A stretch of 64,000 nucleotides of DNA from an uncultured Oligoflexia bacterium (GCA_950061135.1 CATLVU010000001.1:16049-80048); one strand, 5' to 3'. Shown: positions 53,410 through 62,901, counted from the first letter of the stretch. The notes: a model not told the origin generated them from the letters alone. Program-made: numbers and translations.

Positions 53410-55809
53410 ATGAAACTTTTTACTACTTTGTTATTTATTTTTATTTTGATTGGTTGTGCAGAAAAACCAGTTGATAAAGTTAAAGTGAAAGTTTCAGCTA
53501 TTTCTGCTGCAGGTATCGATATGCCCGGTGGAATGCTTTTGTATGGGCATAATAATTCAACTCAAGAAAAATATTCTACTGTATTTGAAAATGGGCAAGA
53601 TACTGTTCTTTTAAATAATGGAGAATGGGACCTCTTCATTGTTGGATGGAAAGGTCCATCAAATATGGAAGGTGAAGTTAAATGTGGAGCGGTAAAAGCA
53701 CTTCTTGAAGGAGAAGATACGGAAGTTGCAATAACTGTATCAAACGATAAATGTATTAATCCCGGAAATAGAGAGTTGAAATTTATTCAACCAAATCAAT
53801 TTCAACCTTTTAACCTTAACTCTTGTTCCGAAATACCAGCGACTCTTTCTTCGGGATCGACTTGCTATGACAATCAGGGAGGTGTTAAGTCTTTCAGGCT
53901 AAAGCTGATCACAAAGTTTGCTAATGAAGAGGGACTCGTAGTTAAAAAGTCATTAAGCTCTAATTGCTATGAACTTTCTGAAGCACAGATAAATGCTTCT
54001 TTATTATTACCCTATGGTGGCAGTGAGTTTAGTAATTTTATAACAGAGCTAGAAGTTTTCAGTGGTGATAATTGCTCTAATGATGTTGAAAAAATATTAT
54101 TTACAAAAGGCTTTACTCCAGAAGGTTCCATTGTTCTCAGTAATAATAACTCCGAAGCTGAAATTGTTTTTAACGAAGGAGTTGTTTCTCTTTTTGTTTC
54201 AACACCTGACTTACATTCAGACCAAACAGTTGTTGTTAATGACAATCCATTTATTACGAGATGGACTATTGCCGCGGCTGGAGAAACAATAACTTTACCC
54301 TTAAGAGATGGATATAATTATAATTTTATCGTTGATTGGGGTGATGGCTCTTCTAGTGAAATTACCTCTTTTAATGATTCTGATATTACTCATGCTTATT
54401 CTGTAGCAGAAACTTACACCGTTACAATAAATGGAATTATTGAAGCGTGGTATTTTAATAATGATCCCGCAACGGATAAAGATAAACTGATTGCAGTTGA
54501 TAACTTAGGCGATGTTGGTTGGAAGAACTTAGATAGTGCCTTTGCAGGATGTTCTAATCTAGAAGTGTTTAGTGGTGGTAATACTTCAGCAGTGACAACA
54601 ATGAAAAAAATGTTTTTTAATGCACCGCTTGTTATTCCTGACGTTTCAGGGTGGGATACATCTAATGTAACGGATATGAGTTATATGTTTCATAGTGCAG
54701 GTATGGCCAATCCTGATGTCTCAAATTGGAACACGATGAATGTCACAAATATGAGCTACATGTTTTACAATGTTGATACGGTTAATCCCGATACCTCTTC
54801 TTGGAATACAAGTAATGTAACAGATATGAGCTATATGTTTCATAATGCAGGTATGGCCAATCCTGATGTCTCAAATTGGAATACTAGTAATGTCACAAAT
54901 ATGAGCCATATGTTTTTTAATGCTTATTCCGCGAATCCAAGTGGAATAAGTAATTGGGACACTTCGAGTGTTACAAATATGTATAAAATGTTTTTTGGCG
55001 CAAGTATATTTAATCAATTTCTAGACTCGTGGGATGTGTCTAATGTTAATGATATGGGATTTATGTTTGCCGATTCAGGCATTACTAATATTGGACTTCA
55101 GAGCTGGGATACGACCAGTGTTACTAATATGCGCGGGATGTTTCAAAATGCTTTAGGTTTCACGGATTCTCTATCAAGTTGGAACTTCGTTAATGTAACG
55201 AATATGACAGATATGTTTTTAGGGGTAAGTTTAGATATTAATAATTATAGTCAATTGCTAGTTCAGATTGAAAATACAACAAATCAGACAAGCGTGACCT
55301 TTAACGGAGGTAATTCTCAAGTAAATAGTATAGGGCGTGATGCCAAAATAAACTTAGAAGGCATTGGATGGAATATTACTGATGGTGGTTTTCCTGCAGA
55401 TATGCCTAGTTTTGAAGGTGGTAATTTAACTATTTTAGATCAAAATAATACAAACTCAACATCATCTCCATTACCAGATGGTAATGGAAGTAGTTCAAGT
55501 ATTACAGTAGAAACAGATTACACAATTCAATTTGATTCTATACTTGCGACTGATCCACATGGCTATCAATTAGAGTATCAATTAAGAAAAGACTCAAATT
55601 GTACCTATGCTGGACCGACTAATAATGAATCAAATTTAAATATGTGGTGGTCTATCAATGATTTAAGAAGCTATAAAGTTCAAAGTGAAGATATTGAAGC
55701 TGGAGATTGTTCAACTATAATTATTGATATCAGGACAGATTATGGTGATGATGCGAACTATTCAGAATTCCCAGCGGCTCATATTATTACTCTCGATCCA
55801 TTAATTTAA
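53410..55809 (+). CDS. BspA/DUF285-repeat surface lipoprotein
   Basis: This 799-residue lipoprotein has a lipobox ending LIGC (Cys16), an N-terminal region of about 270 residues, a PKD-like strand IVDWGDGSSSEIT, then about eight 24-25-residue DUF285 repeats of the form WDTSNVTDMSYMF (residues about 400-610), and a C-terminal beta domain. DUF285 repeats in BspA-like proteins of Mycoplasma, Bacteroides and others form leucine-rich-repeat-like surface adhesins. No clear Shine-Dalgarno site precedes the ATG. It stands directly ahead of a tonB/receptor pair, though no shared transcript is evident. Confidence 0.88.
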   Translation: MKLFTTLLFIFILIGCAEKPVDKVKVKVSAISAAGIDMPGGMLLYGHNNSTQEKYSTVFENGQDTVLLNNGEWDLFIVGWKGPSNMEGEVKCGAVKALLEGEDTEVAITVSNDKCINPGNRELKFIQPNQFQPFNLNSCSEIPATLSSGSTCYDNQGGVKSFRLKLITKFANEEGLVVKKSLSSNCYELSEAQINASLLLPYGGSEFSNFITELEVFSGDNCSNDVEKILFTKGFTPEGSIVLSNNNSEAEIVFNEGVVSLFVSTPDLHSDQTVVVNDNPFITRWTIAAAGETITLPLRDGYNYNFIVDWGDGSSSEITSFNDSDITHAYSVAETYTVTINGIIEAWYFNNDPATDKDKLIAVDNLGDVGWKNLDSAFAGCSNLEVFSGGNTSAVTTMKKMFFNAPLVIPDVSGWDTSNVTDMSYMFHSAGMANPDVSNWNTMNVTNMSYMFYNVDTVNPDTSSWNTSNVTDMSYMFHNAGMANPDVSNWNTSNVTNMSHMFFNAYSANPSGISNWDTSSVTNMYKMFFGASIFNQFLDSWDVSNVNDMGFMFADSGITNIGLQSWDTTSVTNMRGMFQNALGFTDSLSSWNFVNVTNMTDMFLGVSLDINNYSQLLVQIENTTNQTSVTFNGGNSQVNSIGRDAKINLEGIGWNITDGGFPADMPSFEGGNLTILDQNNTNSTSSPLPDGNGSSSSITVETDYTIQFDSILATDPHGYQLEYQLRKDSNCTYAGPTNNESNLNMWWSINDLRSYKVQSEDIEAGDCSTIIIDIRTDYGDDANYSEFPAAHIITLDPLI
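54663..55200 (+). repeat. DNA-level tandem repeats within the DUF285 gene
   Basis: The DUF285 units repeat at a period near 75 bases. Two blocks of about 69 bases, 54663-54731 and 54813-54881, are offset by exactly 150 bases and differ at only about three positions, much closer than the other units. This implies recent two-unit duplication or gene conversion. Confidence 0.85.
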
Positions 55810-55867
55810 ATAAGTGCAATAATTACAAAAAGAACTATAAATCTTTAAAATTACGAAGATTTTATGT

Positions 55868-56482
55868 ATGCTGCTATCCATTATTTGGGGACGCAACTTG
55901 AAATCAGAGAAAAGTATTTTTTTATCACTCGCTTTGTCTATGCTAATACATGGATTAGCTCTTTTTTCTATTTCAAAATCGGATCAGTTAAGAGTTCAAA
56001 AAATAAACTTCTCTAAAATTCAATCAGATCAAACTGAAAGTCGAATGACCATGTATATTCAATCAGAAAATGTAATAAGGAAAAAGCATTCTCAAGGTTT
56101 GAGGCCACAACAGAAAAAGACAAAAAAACTACTAGATAAAAAAATCAAGAAAGTAGGAAAAGTAAAAAAAGTAAAAGATCAGGGACGTAATGACTTATAT
56201 GCAAAGTATTTAAATGAAATAAGAAGTTTAATTCAAAAAGGAACAAAATATCCTCGTGTCGCAAAAAAGCTTAAGATGCAGGGTAAGGTGAAAATATCTT
56301 TTGAAATAGAATGGCCAAATAAAATTAAGAATCTGAATATTGTTGATAAAAGTGATTATGAATTATTAAATAAATCAGCTCTCAGTATTGTTGAAGAAAT
56401 GAATGATATTCCTACGATACCAAATGAATTGAATATGAAAATGGTGAAAGTGGTTATTCCGGTTGTTTATGAACTTTTATAA
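55868..56482 (+). CDS. tonB: TonB-family energy transducer
   Basis: TonB couples the proton gradient to outer-membrane receptors. The 204-residue protein has one N-terminal helix (IFLSLALSMLIHGLALFS), a Lys-rich periplasmic spacer and a C-terminal TonB domain with KGTKYPRVAKKLKMQGKVKISFEI. The spacer is Lys-rich rather than Pro-rich as in E. coli. The ATG at 55868 lacks a good ribosome site; a TTG at 55898 with GGGGA upstream would give a 194-residue form. The TonB-dependent receptor starts inside its 3' end. ExbB/ExbD genes are not in this window. Confidence 0.85.
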   Translation: MLLSIIWGRNLKSEKSIFLSLALSMLIHGLALFSISKSDQLRVQKINFSKIQSDQTESRMTMYIQSENVIRKKHSQGLRPQQKKTKKLLDKKIKKVGKVKKVKDQGRNDLYAKYLNEIRSLIQKGTKYPRVAKKLKMQGKVKISFEIEWPNKIKNLNIVDKSDYELLNKSALSIVEEMNDIPTIPNELNMKMVKVVIPVVYELL

Positions 56483-58445
56483 AACTCTTTTTATCTTTTT
56501 ACTTTTTTCCAATATGACTTTCGCAGAAGAACTAGAAGAAGTATTTATTCAGGACAAAAGTGTTGAGTCTGAAGCTGTTAATGAAGATAATATGTCTTTT
56601 GATTCTATAAACTCTGAGCAATTAAAAGATTCTCAGGCAGAGTCTATGGATGATATTTTCCAACAGACGAGCTCTGTAACAACAACCGGAGGCCCTCGTT
56701 CTAACTCAGAAGCCCCTCAAATAAGAGGCCTAGATGCAAAAAAAATATTTATCTATGTGGATGGAGTGAAGCAATCTTTTCGAACAGATCACTCAACAAT
56801 GATTCCTTTAAATTTAGACTTGATAAAAGCAGTTGAGATCTATAAATCACCTTTTTCTAATATCAGTAAAACTAGCCTCGGAGGAGGAGTTCAATTTGTG
56901 ACTAAAGACCCAAGCGATTTTTTTTCAGACAATAAAAAACGAGGTCTTAATATTAATCTTGGAACGCAAGATGCTAATTTTTCTAAAAAATCAGCATTAA
57001 CATTTTTTAATCAAGCAAAAAAATGGGACTACTTTGTCTATTCGGGCTACACGGATGCAGACGATGTATCTTTAAGCGACGGGAGCACTTTACCAAACTC
57101 TGCATATAGAGATCAAAATATCACAAGTAAGCTTGTCTATAATAAAAATAAAAATACTAAGTATAAATTAACTGTAGATTATTTTAAACGAGATGATACA
57201 GTTCCTATAAATCCGACTTTAAACCCCCCAACAGATATAGATAGCCTTAACGGAACTAATATTAATACTAGGCAGCTGTTTAAGTTAGAATATGTATTTG
57301 GGAAAAGAAATTTCACTTTATACCATAATAAACAAGAGCAATTAAAAGAAAGAAATGGTGACGGGGAGAAAGAAAGCCGTATAGTTAAAACCTATGGAAC
57401 AAGTTTTAATTATCATAAAAAACTAAAGTATAAAATAGATGTATACACAGGGATTGAAAGTGTTAAAGATGAGCTAGATGGTAAAAGATCAAATGCTGAC
57501 TTAGAATCTTATCCAACAGGAACAAGCCAACTTCACTCTGCTTATACTCATGTTGAAAAAGAAGTAACAAATGAACTTAAATTAATGCTTGGAAGTCGCT
57601 TAGATGATTATACCTTGGATGGAATAAATTCAGATGTAGCACAAAATCACTCATCATATGTTTCAAATAAGTTTGGGGTGAGTCTTAATACCTCTAAGAA
57701 TACCACTCTTTCATTACAACAATCACAAGGGTTTAATGCTCCGAGGGTACAAGATATTTATATTGATGGCCTTCACAGCTCAGGTGATGGTTTTATTTTT
57801 AGAGATAATTATTTTATTCCTAATGAAAAGCTTAAGCCTGAAACGTCATTAGTAAGTGAGATTTCTTTTTCTTATCAAGATAATCTGTTCTCTATTGAAG
57901 ATTTCTTAAGTTTCAAAATTCAATTTCATGAAAGTCGAATCAAGAATTATATTTTAACAGAAAGAATTGATCGATCTGTTATAGATGATGAAGATGGCAC
58001 CACTCAATTTGTAAATATACCAAAGGCGATTACCGCCGGTGTGGACTTAATGCTAGAGTATATTTATCTCGATAATGAAATAAAGATAACATATTCTAAA
58101 ATAAGAGGGAAAAACCTTACTGAAGATCTGAATATTCAGGATATGCCAGCGGATCAGTACGATTTATTCTTAACTAAACTTTTTGGAAGTGACCTTAAAG
58201 TGGGAATACATTTTTTGTGGGCACAAGAACAAAATAGAACAAATCCCGAGACAACTCAAAGAACTGAAAAAACGGAAGAATATTTAATTTATAATGCATT
58301 TATAAGTAAAGAGTTCAAGAATGGACTTTCCCTCGCCACAAGGGTTGAAAACATTAGCGGGAAAGAGTATAGAAGACATGGCTCTTTCTTGAAAGAAAAA
58401 GCCAGAGATTTAAAAATTAATATAAATTATAAGTATTACTTTTAG
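56469..58445 (+). CDS. TonB-dependent outer-membrane receptor, haem/haemoglobin-like
   Basis: The receptor has a signal peptide (KTLFIFLLFSNMTFA), a plug with APQIRGLDAKKIFIYVDGVKQSF, and a 22-strand barrel ending in NINYKYYF with a C-terminal Phe for BAM recognition. A GFNAPRV motif followed by FIPNEKLKPET resembles the FRAP/NPNL signature of haem receptors, so haem uptake is possible. The start is ATG at 56469 (658 residues) inside the tonB end; the track begins at TTG 56463. It is coupled to tonB, an uncommon arrangement that may mean a dedicated TonB. Confidence 0.9.
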   Translation: MNFYKTLFIFLLFSNMTFAEELEEVFIQDKSVESEAVNEDNMSFDSINSEQLKDSQAESMDDIFQQTSSVTTTGGPRSNSEAPQIRGLDAKKIFIYVDGVKQSFRTDHSTMIPLNLDLIKAVEIYKSPFSNISKTSLGGGVQFVTKDPSDFFSDNKKRGLNINLGTQDANFSKKSALTFFNQAKKWDYFVYSGYTDADDVSLSDGSTLPNSAYRDQNITSKLVYNKNKNTKYKLTVDYFKRDDTVPINPTLNPPTDIDSLNGTNINTRQLFKLEYVFGKRNFTLYHNKQEQLKERNGDGEKESRIVKTYGTSFNYHKKLKYKIDVYTGIESVKDELDGKRSNADLESYPTGTSQLHSAYTHVEKEVTNELKLMLGSRLDDYTLDGINSDVAQNHSSYVSNKFGVSLNTSKNTTLSLQQSQGFNAPRVQDIYIDGLHSSGDGFIFRDNYFIPNEKLKPETSLVSEISFSYQDNLFSIEDFLSFKIQFHESRIKNYILTERIDRSVIDDEDGTTQFVNIPKAITAGVDLMLEYIYLDNEIKITYSKIRGKNLTEDLNIQDMPADQYDLFLTKLFGSDLKVGIHFLWAQEQNRTNPETTQRTEKTEEYLIYNAFISKEFKNGLSLATRVENISGKEYRRHGSFLKEKARDLKININYKYYF

Positions 58446-58453
58446 GAGATGTT

Positions 58454-58942
58454 ATGAAGTTTTTGTTATTATTATTTGTTTCGATTCAATTTGCTTATGC
58501 GGATATACCTGAGGGAAAGTATTTGTTAAACAAAATCGTTTGTACAACAGGCAAGGTCATTAAACTCGATTCTAAAGAAAAGTTTGTCGGTTATAAGGTT
58601 TATCTTACTGTAAAAGATTTAGCTATGACGATGACTGCTAAAGCAAAATCAAAAGGTTGGGCTAGCTTTATTTTAAATTGTGACCAAAGAAACAAAGGAA
58701 AATTCTCTTATGTTGGTGATGATCAGTTTGAGGGTTATCTGTCATTAGATAAAGTAAAATGTAATGTGAAAATGTGGACAGGGATTGTAAAAAAGAGAAA
58801 ATTCGGAGTCCATGAGCAAGGACTTGCTAATTACAAGGTTAATGGAAAAAAATTAATCATAACTCATTTTGAATCAGAGAATAGATATTCTTGTGCAGAT
58901 GAAGGTGGAATACCACAATATTATTATACTAAAGTTAATTAA
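58454..58942 (+). CDS. Hypothetical exported protein
   Basis: This 162-residue protein has a signal peptide (KFLLLLFVSIQFAYA) and a mature beta-rich domain with four cysteines (NKIVCTTG, FILNCDQ, KVKCNVK, RYSCADE) that may form two disulfides. It starts eight bases after the receptor with an AGGAG site, so it is probably the last gene of the tonB operon and may help the same ligand uptake. The family is not recognised. Confidence 0.72.
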   Translation: MKFLLLLFVSIQFAYADIPEGKYLLNKIVCTTGKVIKLDSKEKFVGYKVYLTVKDLAMTMTAKAKSKGWASFILNCDQRNKGKFSYVGDDQFEGYLSLDKVKCNVKMWTGIVKKRKFGVHEQGLANYKVNGKKLIITHFESENRYSCADEGGIPQYYYTKVN

Positions 58943-59781
58943 TTTTCCGCGTGAAACCAACAACGAGGCCTTGAGCCTGAATATACTTCATGGCCTCGTT
59001 TGCAATTTAAGTTTTCTTCTTTTCTTCCATCATAAAGATTGCACAGAGCACCCTGAAAATAAGTGTCAAGGCGACATTGTGTTAGAGGATGTGTAACCAC
59101 TGTACTGTGAACAATTGTTTGATCAGGTGTCCCTATTGTCGGAATAGGCTCTCTGTGACCTCTTCTTGTTCGTCCTATATCTCTTAGAAATTTACCAACC
59201 TTTTTGGCGATTAGTGCTCCTCGAACACAGATTTGATAATCAAGTTTGGTAGGGTGATTTTGCTTACATCCTTCTTGAATTTCATGTTCTATTTTTTTCC
59301 CAGCAAGATATGAGTCGTTGTCTTGATTTAAAAAGTATCGTTTAAAACAAATATTTGAGGCAAAGTAATCAGACTGGCCCTCGGCGGCTACCCATCCATG
59401 TCTTCTCGATTGTGGAAATTTAAATGGCGTTCCTCCAAGGTGATGTCCAAGTTCATGGCAGAAGATAGCAGTATATAAATCTGAATCAAATTTTTTATGG
59501 AAAATTAGTCCTCCATTGAACTTAATAAACCATAGATTACCTTCTCGCGAAGCAGAAGCATTAGCAGTTGGATTGCCGTGATCATAATTTACAATAAGTT
59601 CTCCATTTTGATTTTTTATATCATCAAGAAATAAATCATGAATTTCTGCTTGTATTTTTTTAAACTCAAGTGGAATTTCGCGAGACTTAATTAAATCAGC
59701 ACTTGGAGTAATAATTTGCTGAGGTAAAAAATCAGCATGAACATTTAAAGATAAAAGAGTAAAGAATAATAAAATTTTCAT
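58939..59781 (-). CDS. Exported zinc-metalloprotease-like protein (HELGH)
   Basis: This 280-residue protein has a signal peptide (KILLFFTLLSLNVHA) and the zinc motif FCHELGHHLGG at about 110-120, followed by VAAEGQSDYFAS, where Glu is a likely third ligand as in gluzincins. A C-terminal region carries six or more cysteines (about 160-278), which suggests disulfides. The layout resembles M48-like exported proteases of Bdellovibrio-like bacteria. No Shine-Dalgarno site is visible. It converges on the previous gene with a four-base overlap. Confidence 0.78.
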   Translation of the reverse strand: MKILLFFTLLSLNVHADFLPQQIITPSADLIKSREIPLEFKKIQAEIHDLFLDDIKNQNGELIVNYDHGNPTANASASREGNLWFIKFNGGLIFHKKFDSDLYTAIFCHELGHHLGGTPFKFPQSRRHGWVAAEGQSDYFASNICFKRYFLNQDNDSYLAGKKIEHEIQEGCKQNHPTKLDYQICVRGALIAKKVGKFLRDIGRTRRGHREPIPTIGTPDQTIVHSTVVTHPLTQCRLDTYFQGALCNLYDGRKEENLNCKRGHEVYSGSRPRCWFHAEN

Positions 59782-59832
59782 AGATTAATGCTAATGAAAA
59801 AGTATGCAAAGGTAAAATAACAAAGTCTTTCT

Positions 59833-61416
59833 TTAGTCGTTATGCCAATGAACTGAATAGAGATGGTGCTTTCTGTTTTTAAGAACTTGAACTGTTCCAT
59901 TATTTCGAGCTTCAATTAGGGTATCCATTCTCAGATCTGCCATTGCAACCATTTCTACATTAGGAGTTGCTTCTTGAGCGATTCCGTCTCTTGAAAAAGG
60001 AAAATCACAAGGAGTCAAAATACAACTTTGTGAATAATGAATATCCATGTTCTTTACCCGAGGAAGGTTTCCAACGGAGCCACTTAAAACTACATAGATT
60101 TCATTCTCTACCGCTCTGGCCTGAGCACAATATCTCACACGCATATAGCCTTGTCTTTCATCTGTTAAGAAAGGAACAAATAATATTTTTATACCTTGGT
60201 CTACAAGGTGACGACTTAGTTCAGGAAACTCGCAATCAAAACAAATAAGTACACCAATTGTTCCACAGTCTGTATGTATAGCTTTTAATTCAGTTCCGCC
60301 TTCCATATTCCACCAATATTTTTCACTTGGAGTAGCATGGAGCTTAGCTTGTTCATGAATGGCGCCGTCTCTTAAACAAATATAACTAACGTTTAAAATT
60401 TTTCCATCACTAGACTTTTTAGGATGGCTTCCTGCGATGATATTTACATTATACCTAAGTGCCATTTTACTATAAAAGTTTTTAAGCTTTGTAGTGTAAG
60501 AACACATTTTTTCTATAGCTTCGTGAGCTGGAATTTCTTCGTTATCAACACTCAGTAGTTGCAGGCTAAAAAGTTCCGGAAAAACAACAAAGTCACATTC
60601 ATAATCGGCCACAACATCAACGTAGTATTCGACCATTTGTTGAAAATCTTCAAAGGACTTAATACTTCGTTGGCCGTATTGAACTGTTGCTACCCTGACG
60701 GAAGATTGAAAGTCACTTGAAATTGTGATCTTGCCTTTGCCTTTTTGGGTACCAGCATTTTCTTCATACTGAGGATTTTTCCAAATCATATGGGAAGCGT
60801 AGCCCATAGAATCTTTATCATATGGAAGGTAATTTTTAATATGTCCTAAAATTTCAAAACCATTTTTAAATTGGAAAGCAAGGACCGGGTCTTTAATTTT
60901 GTTTTCTTGTACCATTTTAAAATAGTTTTCAATACTACCTGCTTCTTTGAGTTTTCTTTTAAGTTTTGGAAGGCGCCCAGCGAATACAATTCCTTTTAAA
61001 CGTAAAAACTCACAAAGTTTTTTGCGTTCATTATAGAAGCGTTGTCCTATTCTAAAACGGCGAAGTTTTTTATCTACACAAATTTCATAGCCATATAAAT
61101 AATCGCCATTTTCCTCATGAGTAGACCCAAATCCGTTCCCGGTTATGGCCCTCCAAGTATGTGGTTTTAAACATTTTTCACCAGAGATTCTTATAGTTGC
61201 ACAATAACCAACGATTTTATCGTTATATATAGCGACAAAGACACCTTGAGGAAAATTTGCAATCTGGGCAGTAACTTCTTTACGGGAATAAGGAGGCATC
61301 TCGGTATAATTGCTCTCTGTTAGTTCCATGATGCCAGCGACATCACTTCTTTTTGCATTTCGAATGATAAGCTGTGCAGATTTACTAGATTTTTTTGTGG
61401 CTTTCTTTTTTTGCAT
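59833..61416 (-). CDS. GNAT acetyltransferase-nitrilase fusion protein
   Basis: This 527-residue protein joins an N-terminal GNAT domain (about 15-200, with YEICVDKKLRRFRIGQRFY acetyl-CoA loop) and a C-terminal carbon-nitrogen hydrolase (about 235-515). The nitrilase triad is visible as Glu in VVFPELF, Lys in EQAKLHATPSE and Cys in VLICFDCEFPE. The fusion is known in many bacteria as bifunctional GNAT/C-N hydrolase and its substrate is unknown. The ATG has a GGGAAG site. A Lys-rich start (MQKKKATKKSSK) precedes the GNAT domain. Confidence 0.92.
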   Translation of the reverse strand: MQKKKATKKSSKSAQLIIRNAKRSDVAGIMELTESNYTEMPPYSRKEVTAQIANFPQGVFVAIYNDKIVGYCATIRISGEKCLKPHTWRAITGNGFGSTHEENGDYLYGYEICVDKKLRRFRIGQRFYNERKKLCEFLRLKGIVFAGRLPKLKRKLKEAGSIENYFKMVQENKIKDPVLAFQFKNGFEILGHIKNYLPYDKDSMGYASHMIWKNPQYEENAGTQKGKGKITISSDFQSSVRVATVQYGQRSIKSFEDFQQMVEYYVDVVADYECDFVVFPELFSLQLLSVDNEEIPAHEAIEKMCSYTTKLKNFYSKMALRYNVNIIAGSHPKKSSDGKILNVSYICLRDGAIHEQAKLHATPSEKYWWNMEGGTELKAIHTDCGTIGVLICFDCEFPELSRHLVDQGIKILFVPFLTDERQGYMRVRYCAQARAVENEIYVVLSGSVGNLPRVKNMDIHYSQSCILTPCDFPFSRDGIAQEATPNVEMVAMADLRMDTLIEARNNGTVQVLKNRKHHLYSVHWHND

Positions 61417-61456
61417 ACACTACTTCCCTGTTATGAAAGTAGTGTACTTTGATATT

Positions 61457-62086
61457 TTATTGGAAGCAAGCTCCCATAGCGTTAAGCTCTTCTAAAAATT
61501 GAACTTTACTTCTTAGAACATCATTATATTCAAGGGCATTTTTGTAGAGTTTGCCTGTTTGCTCGGCTGCTTTACCGCCTAGGCTAATCATATTCTCCCA
61601 ACGAGTCCAGTTTAGGTCAATTTGTCTTCGCTGCTCATCAATATGCTCTAGCGTTTTATCATAAGCTTCTAGAGTATCAATTATAGCTTCAAATTGTGGC
61701 TCACCCGAACCTGAAAGATATAATGCTGTTATTACTGTTCCCAAAGTAGCTAGTCCGATACCAACTGGTTTTGCGGTTAGTTTTGCGGTTAAAAATTGAG
61801 AGTAGCCTTTTCCAAAGTTTACAGGTTTAAGCTTTCCTTTTACAAATTTAAGCCCACGACCAAGTGGTGTGAAAATTAGCACTGTAGAAGAAGCTGTAAA
61901 AAGACCTCTTGAAACCCATGCTGTACGGTTAGCATCCTTATGTAAATCCTCGAACATTTCAACTGTTTCTTGATGGTATTTATATTGTAATTGAGCATAA
62001 TTCATTTCATCAACTAAAGACTCACATGTAGAGGCATAAGTAGTGAAACTAGATAAAATAAGCGTTAGAGCTATAATAAATTTCAT
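61457..62086 (-). CDS. Hypothetical exported helical protein
   Basis: This 209-residue protein has a signal peptide (FIIALTLILSSFTTYA), a coiled-coil-like helix (MNYAQLQYKYHQETVEMFEDL), a hydrophobic hairpin near the middle (VGIGLATLGTVITALYLSG) and a second long helix (YDKTLEHIDEQRRQIDLNW...). Two cysteines lie near the ends (STCESL, GACFQ). The hydrophobic hairpin could insert in a membrane. The ATG has an AAGGAT site. It is divergent from the next gene. No family recognised. Confidence 0.72.
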   Translation of the reverse strand: MKFIIALTLILSSFTTYASTCESLVDEMNYAQLQYKYHQETVEMFEDLHKDANRTAWVSRGLFTASSTVLIFTPLGRGLKFVKGKLKPVNFGKGYSQFLTAKLTAKPVGIGLATLGTVITALYLSGSGEPQFEAIIDTLEAYDKTLEHIDEQRRQIDLNWTRWENMISLGGKAAEQTGKLYKNALEYNDVLRSKVQFLEELNAMGACFQ

Positions 62087-62239
62087 ATTTCTATCCTTTA
62101 TAAAAAAGTATGTACTTAAATCATTTTCTCTAAGATGGCCGTAATTTACTAGGACGTTATAAATCTTACATTTAAAGCTGTTTAAATAATGTACACCTCT
62201 GTAAATATGAGCAAAAGAGAACTTTAAAGAGTGATATCT

Positions 62240-62248
62240 TGGTATATT
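62240..62248 (+). promoter_or_regulatory. Extended -10 box (TGGTATATT) of a probably leaderless gene
   Basis: TATATT ends six bases before the ATG at 62255, with TG one base ahead of the hexamer. No ribosome site is seen. The same arrangement (TATATT, N2, CTGA, ATGAAA) occurs at 62890. Confidence 0.5.
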
Positions 62249-62254
62249 ATCTGA

Positions 62255-62833
62255 ATGAAAGAAATTTTTTTTATATGTCTTTTATTTTCTATGTCATTTA
62301 GTTCTTACAGTTCAATTATTGGTTTTTTCCATCCTCATAATGAAGTACGGAAGTGCTCAACAGAGAAGTCTAGTTTTTTGGCCAAAATGCGCGAAGACGT
62401 TGTTCAGGAGATAAATGTCATTCAAAAAAAGCTATTACAAGAGGCAAGGCTTTTTCAATCTGAACTCTCAACCAAGCAAAGAATAAAATTAGTATTCTCT
62501 CGCTGGGTCCTTGCTTGTGCAAAAAGAAGAGCAGCTTATATCAAGCATCAGTGCTATACCGACGATGATTATGTTGCAAAGACAACATTTCTTGTGGGCA
62601 ATACAGTTATGTTCTCTGATTTGTACTTTAAAGAAAGTTACCGCTACGGTTCGCTTCATAGTACGGCAGTTTACCTACATGAACTTGCGCACTTATGTGG
62701 AACTTTTGATAGCTTAGATTTTGAGAGCAATAACCCCCCTAGAGACTCTTTTGTGATAGGGTGGGAGAGTAATGCTGAAACATATGAGTATTGGGTGAAG
62801 TACGGGTTTTGTATCCCTGAAATTAACTGCTAA
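62255..62833 (+). CDS. Exported Asp-zincin-like metalloprotease
   Basis: This 192-residue protein has a signal peptide (FFICLLFSMSFSSYS) and the motif HELAHLCGTFDSLDF, an HExxH followed by a GTxD-like Asp. With WESNAETYEYWVKYG near the end it resembles the M35/Lys-specific metallo-endopeptidase family, where NA-x-x-Y-x-x-x is conserved. Six or seven cysteines may form disulfides. It has no Shine-Dalgarno site; an extended -10 lies just before the ATG. The next gene starts 68 bases later with its own similar -10. Confidence 0.72.
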   Translation: MKEIFFICLLFSMSFSSYSSIIGFFHPHNEVRKCSTEKSSFLAKMREDVVQEINVIQKKLLQEARLFQSELSTKQRIKLVFSRWVLACAKRRAAYIKHQCYTDDDYVAKTTFLVGNTVMFSDLYFKESYRYGSLHSTAVYLHELAHLCGTFDSLDFESNNPPRDSFVIGWESNAETYEYWVKYGFCIPEINC

Positions 62834-62889
62834 TTTGTAATACTTTCACTTTTTGTCATGGCGCCCCATGCTTAAAGATTTAAAGTATT

Positions 62890-62895
62890 TATATT
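62890..62895 (+). promoter_or_regulatory. -10-like box of a probably leaderless gene
   Basis: TATATT ends six bases before the ATG at 62902, repeating the arrangement seen at 62255. No ribosome site is present between them, and no clear -35 is visible. Confidence 0.42.
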
Positions 62896-62901
62896 TGCTG
62901 A

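Noticed and set aside
62865-62880. CATGGCGCCCCATG short palindrome before 62902
   Set aside because: No T run and too short; the stem would be only five base pairs.
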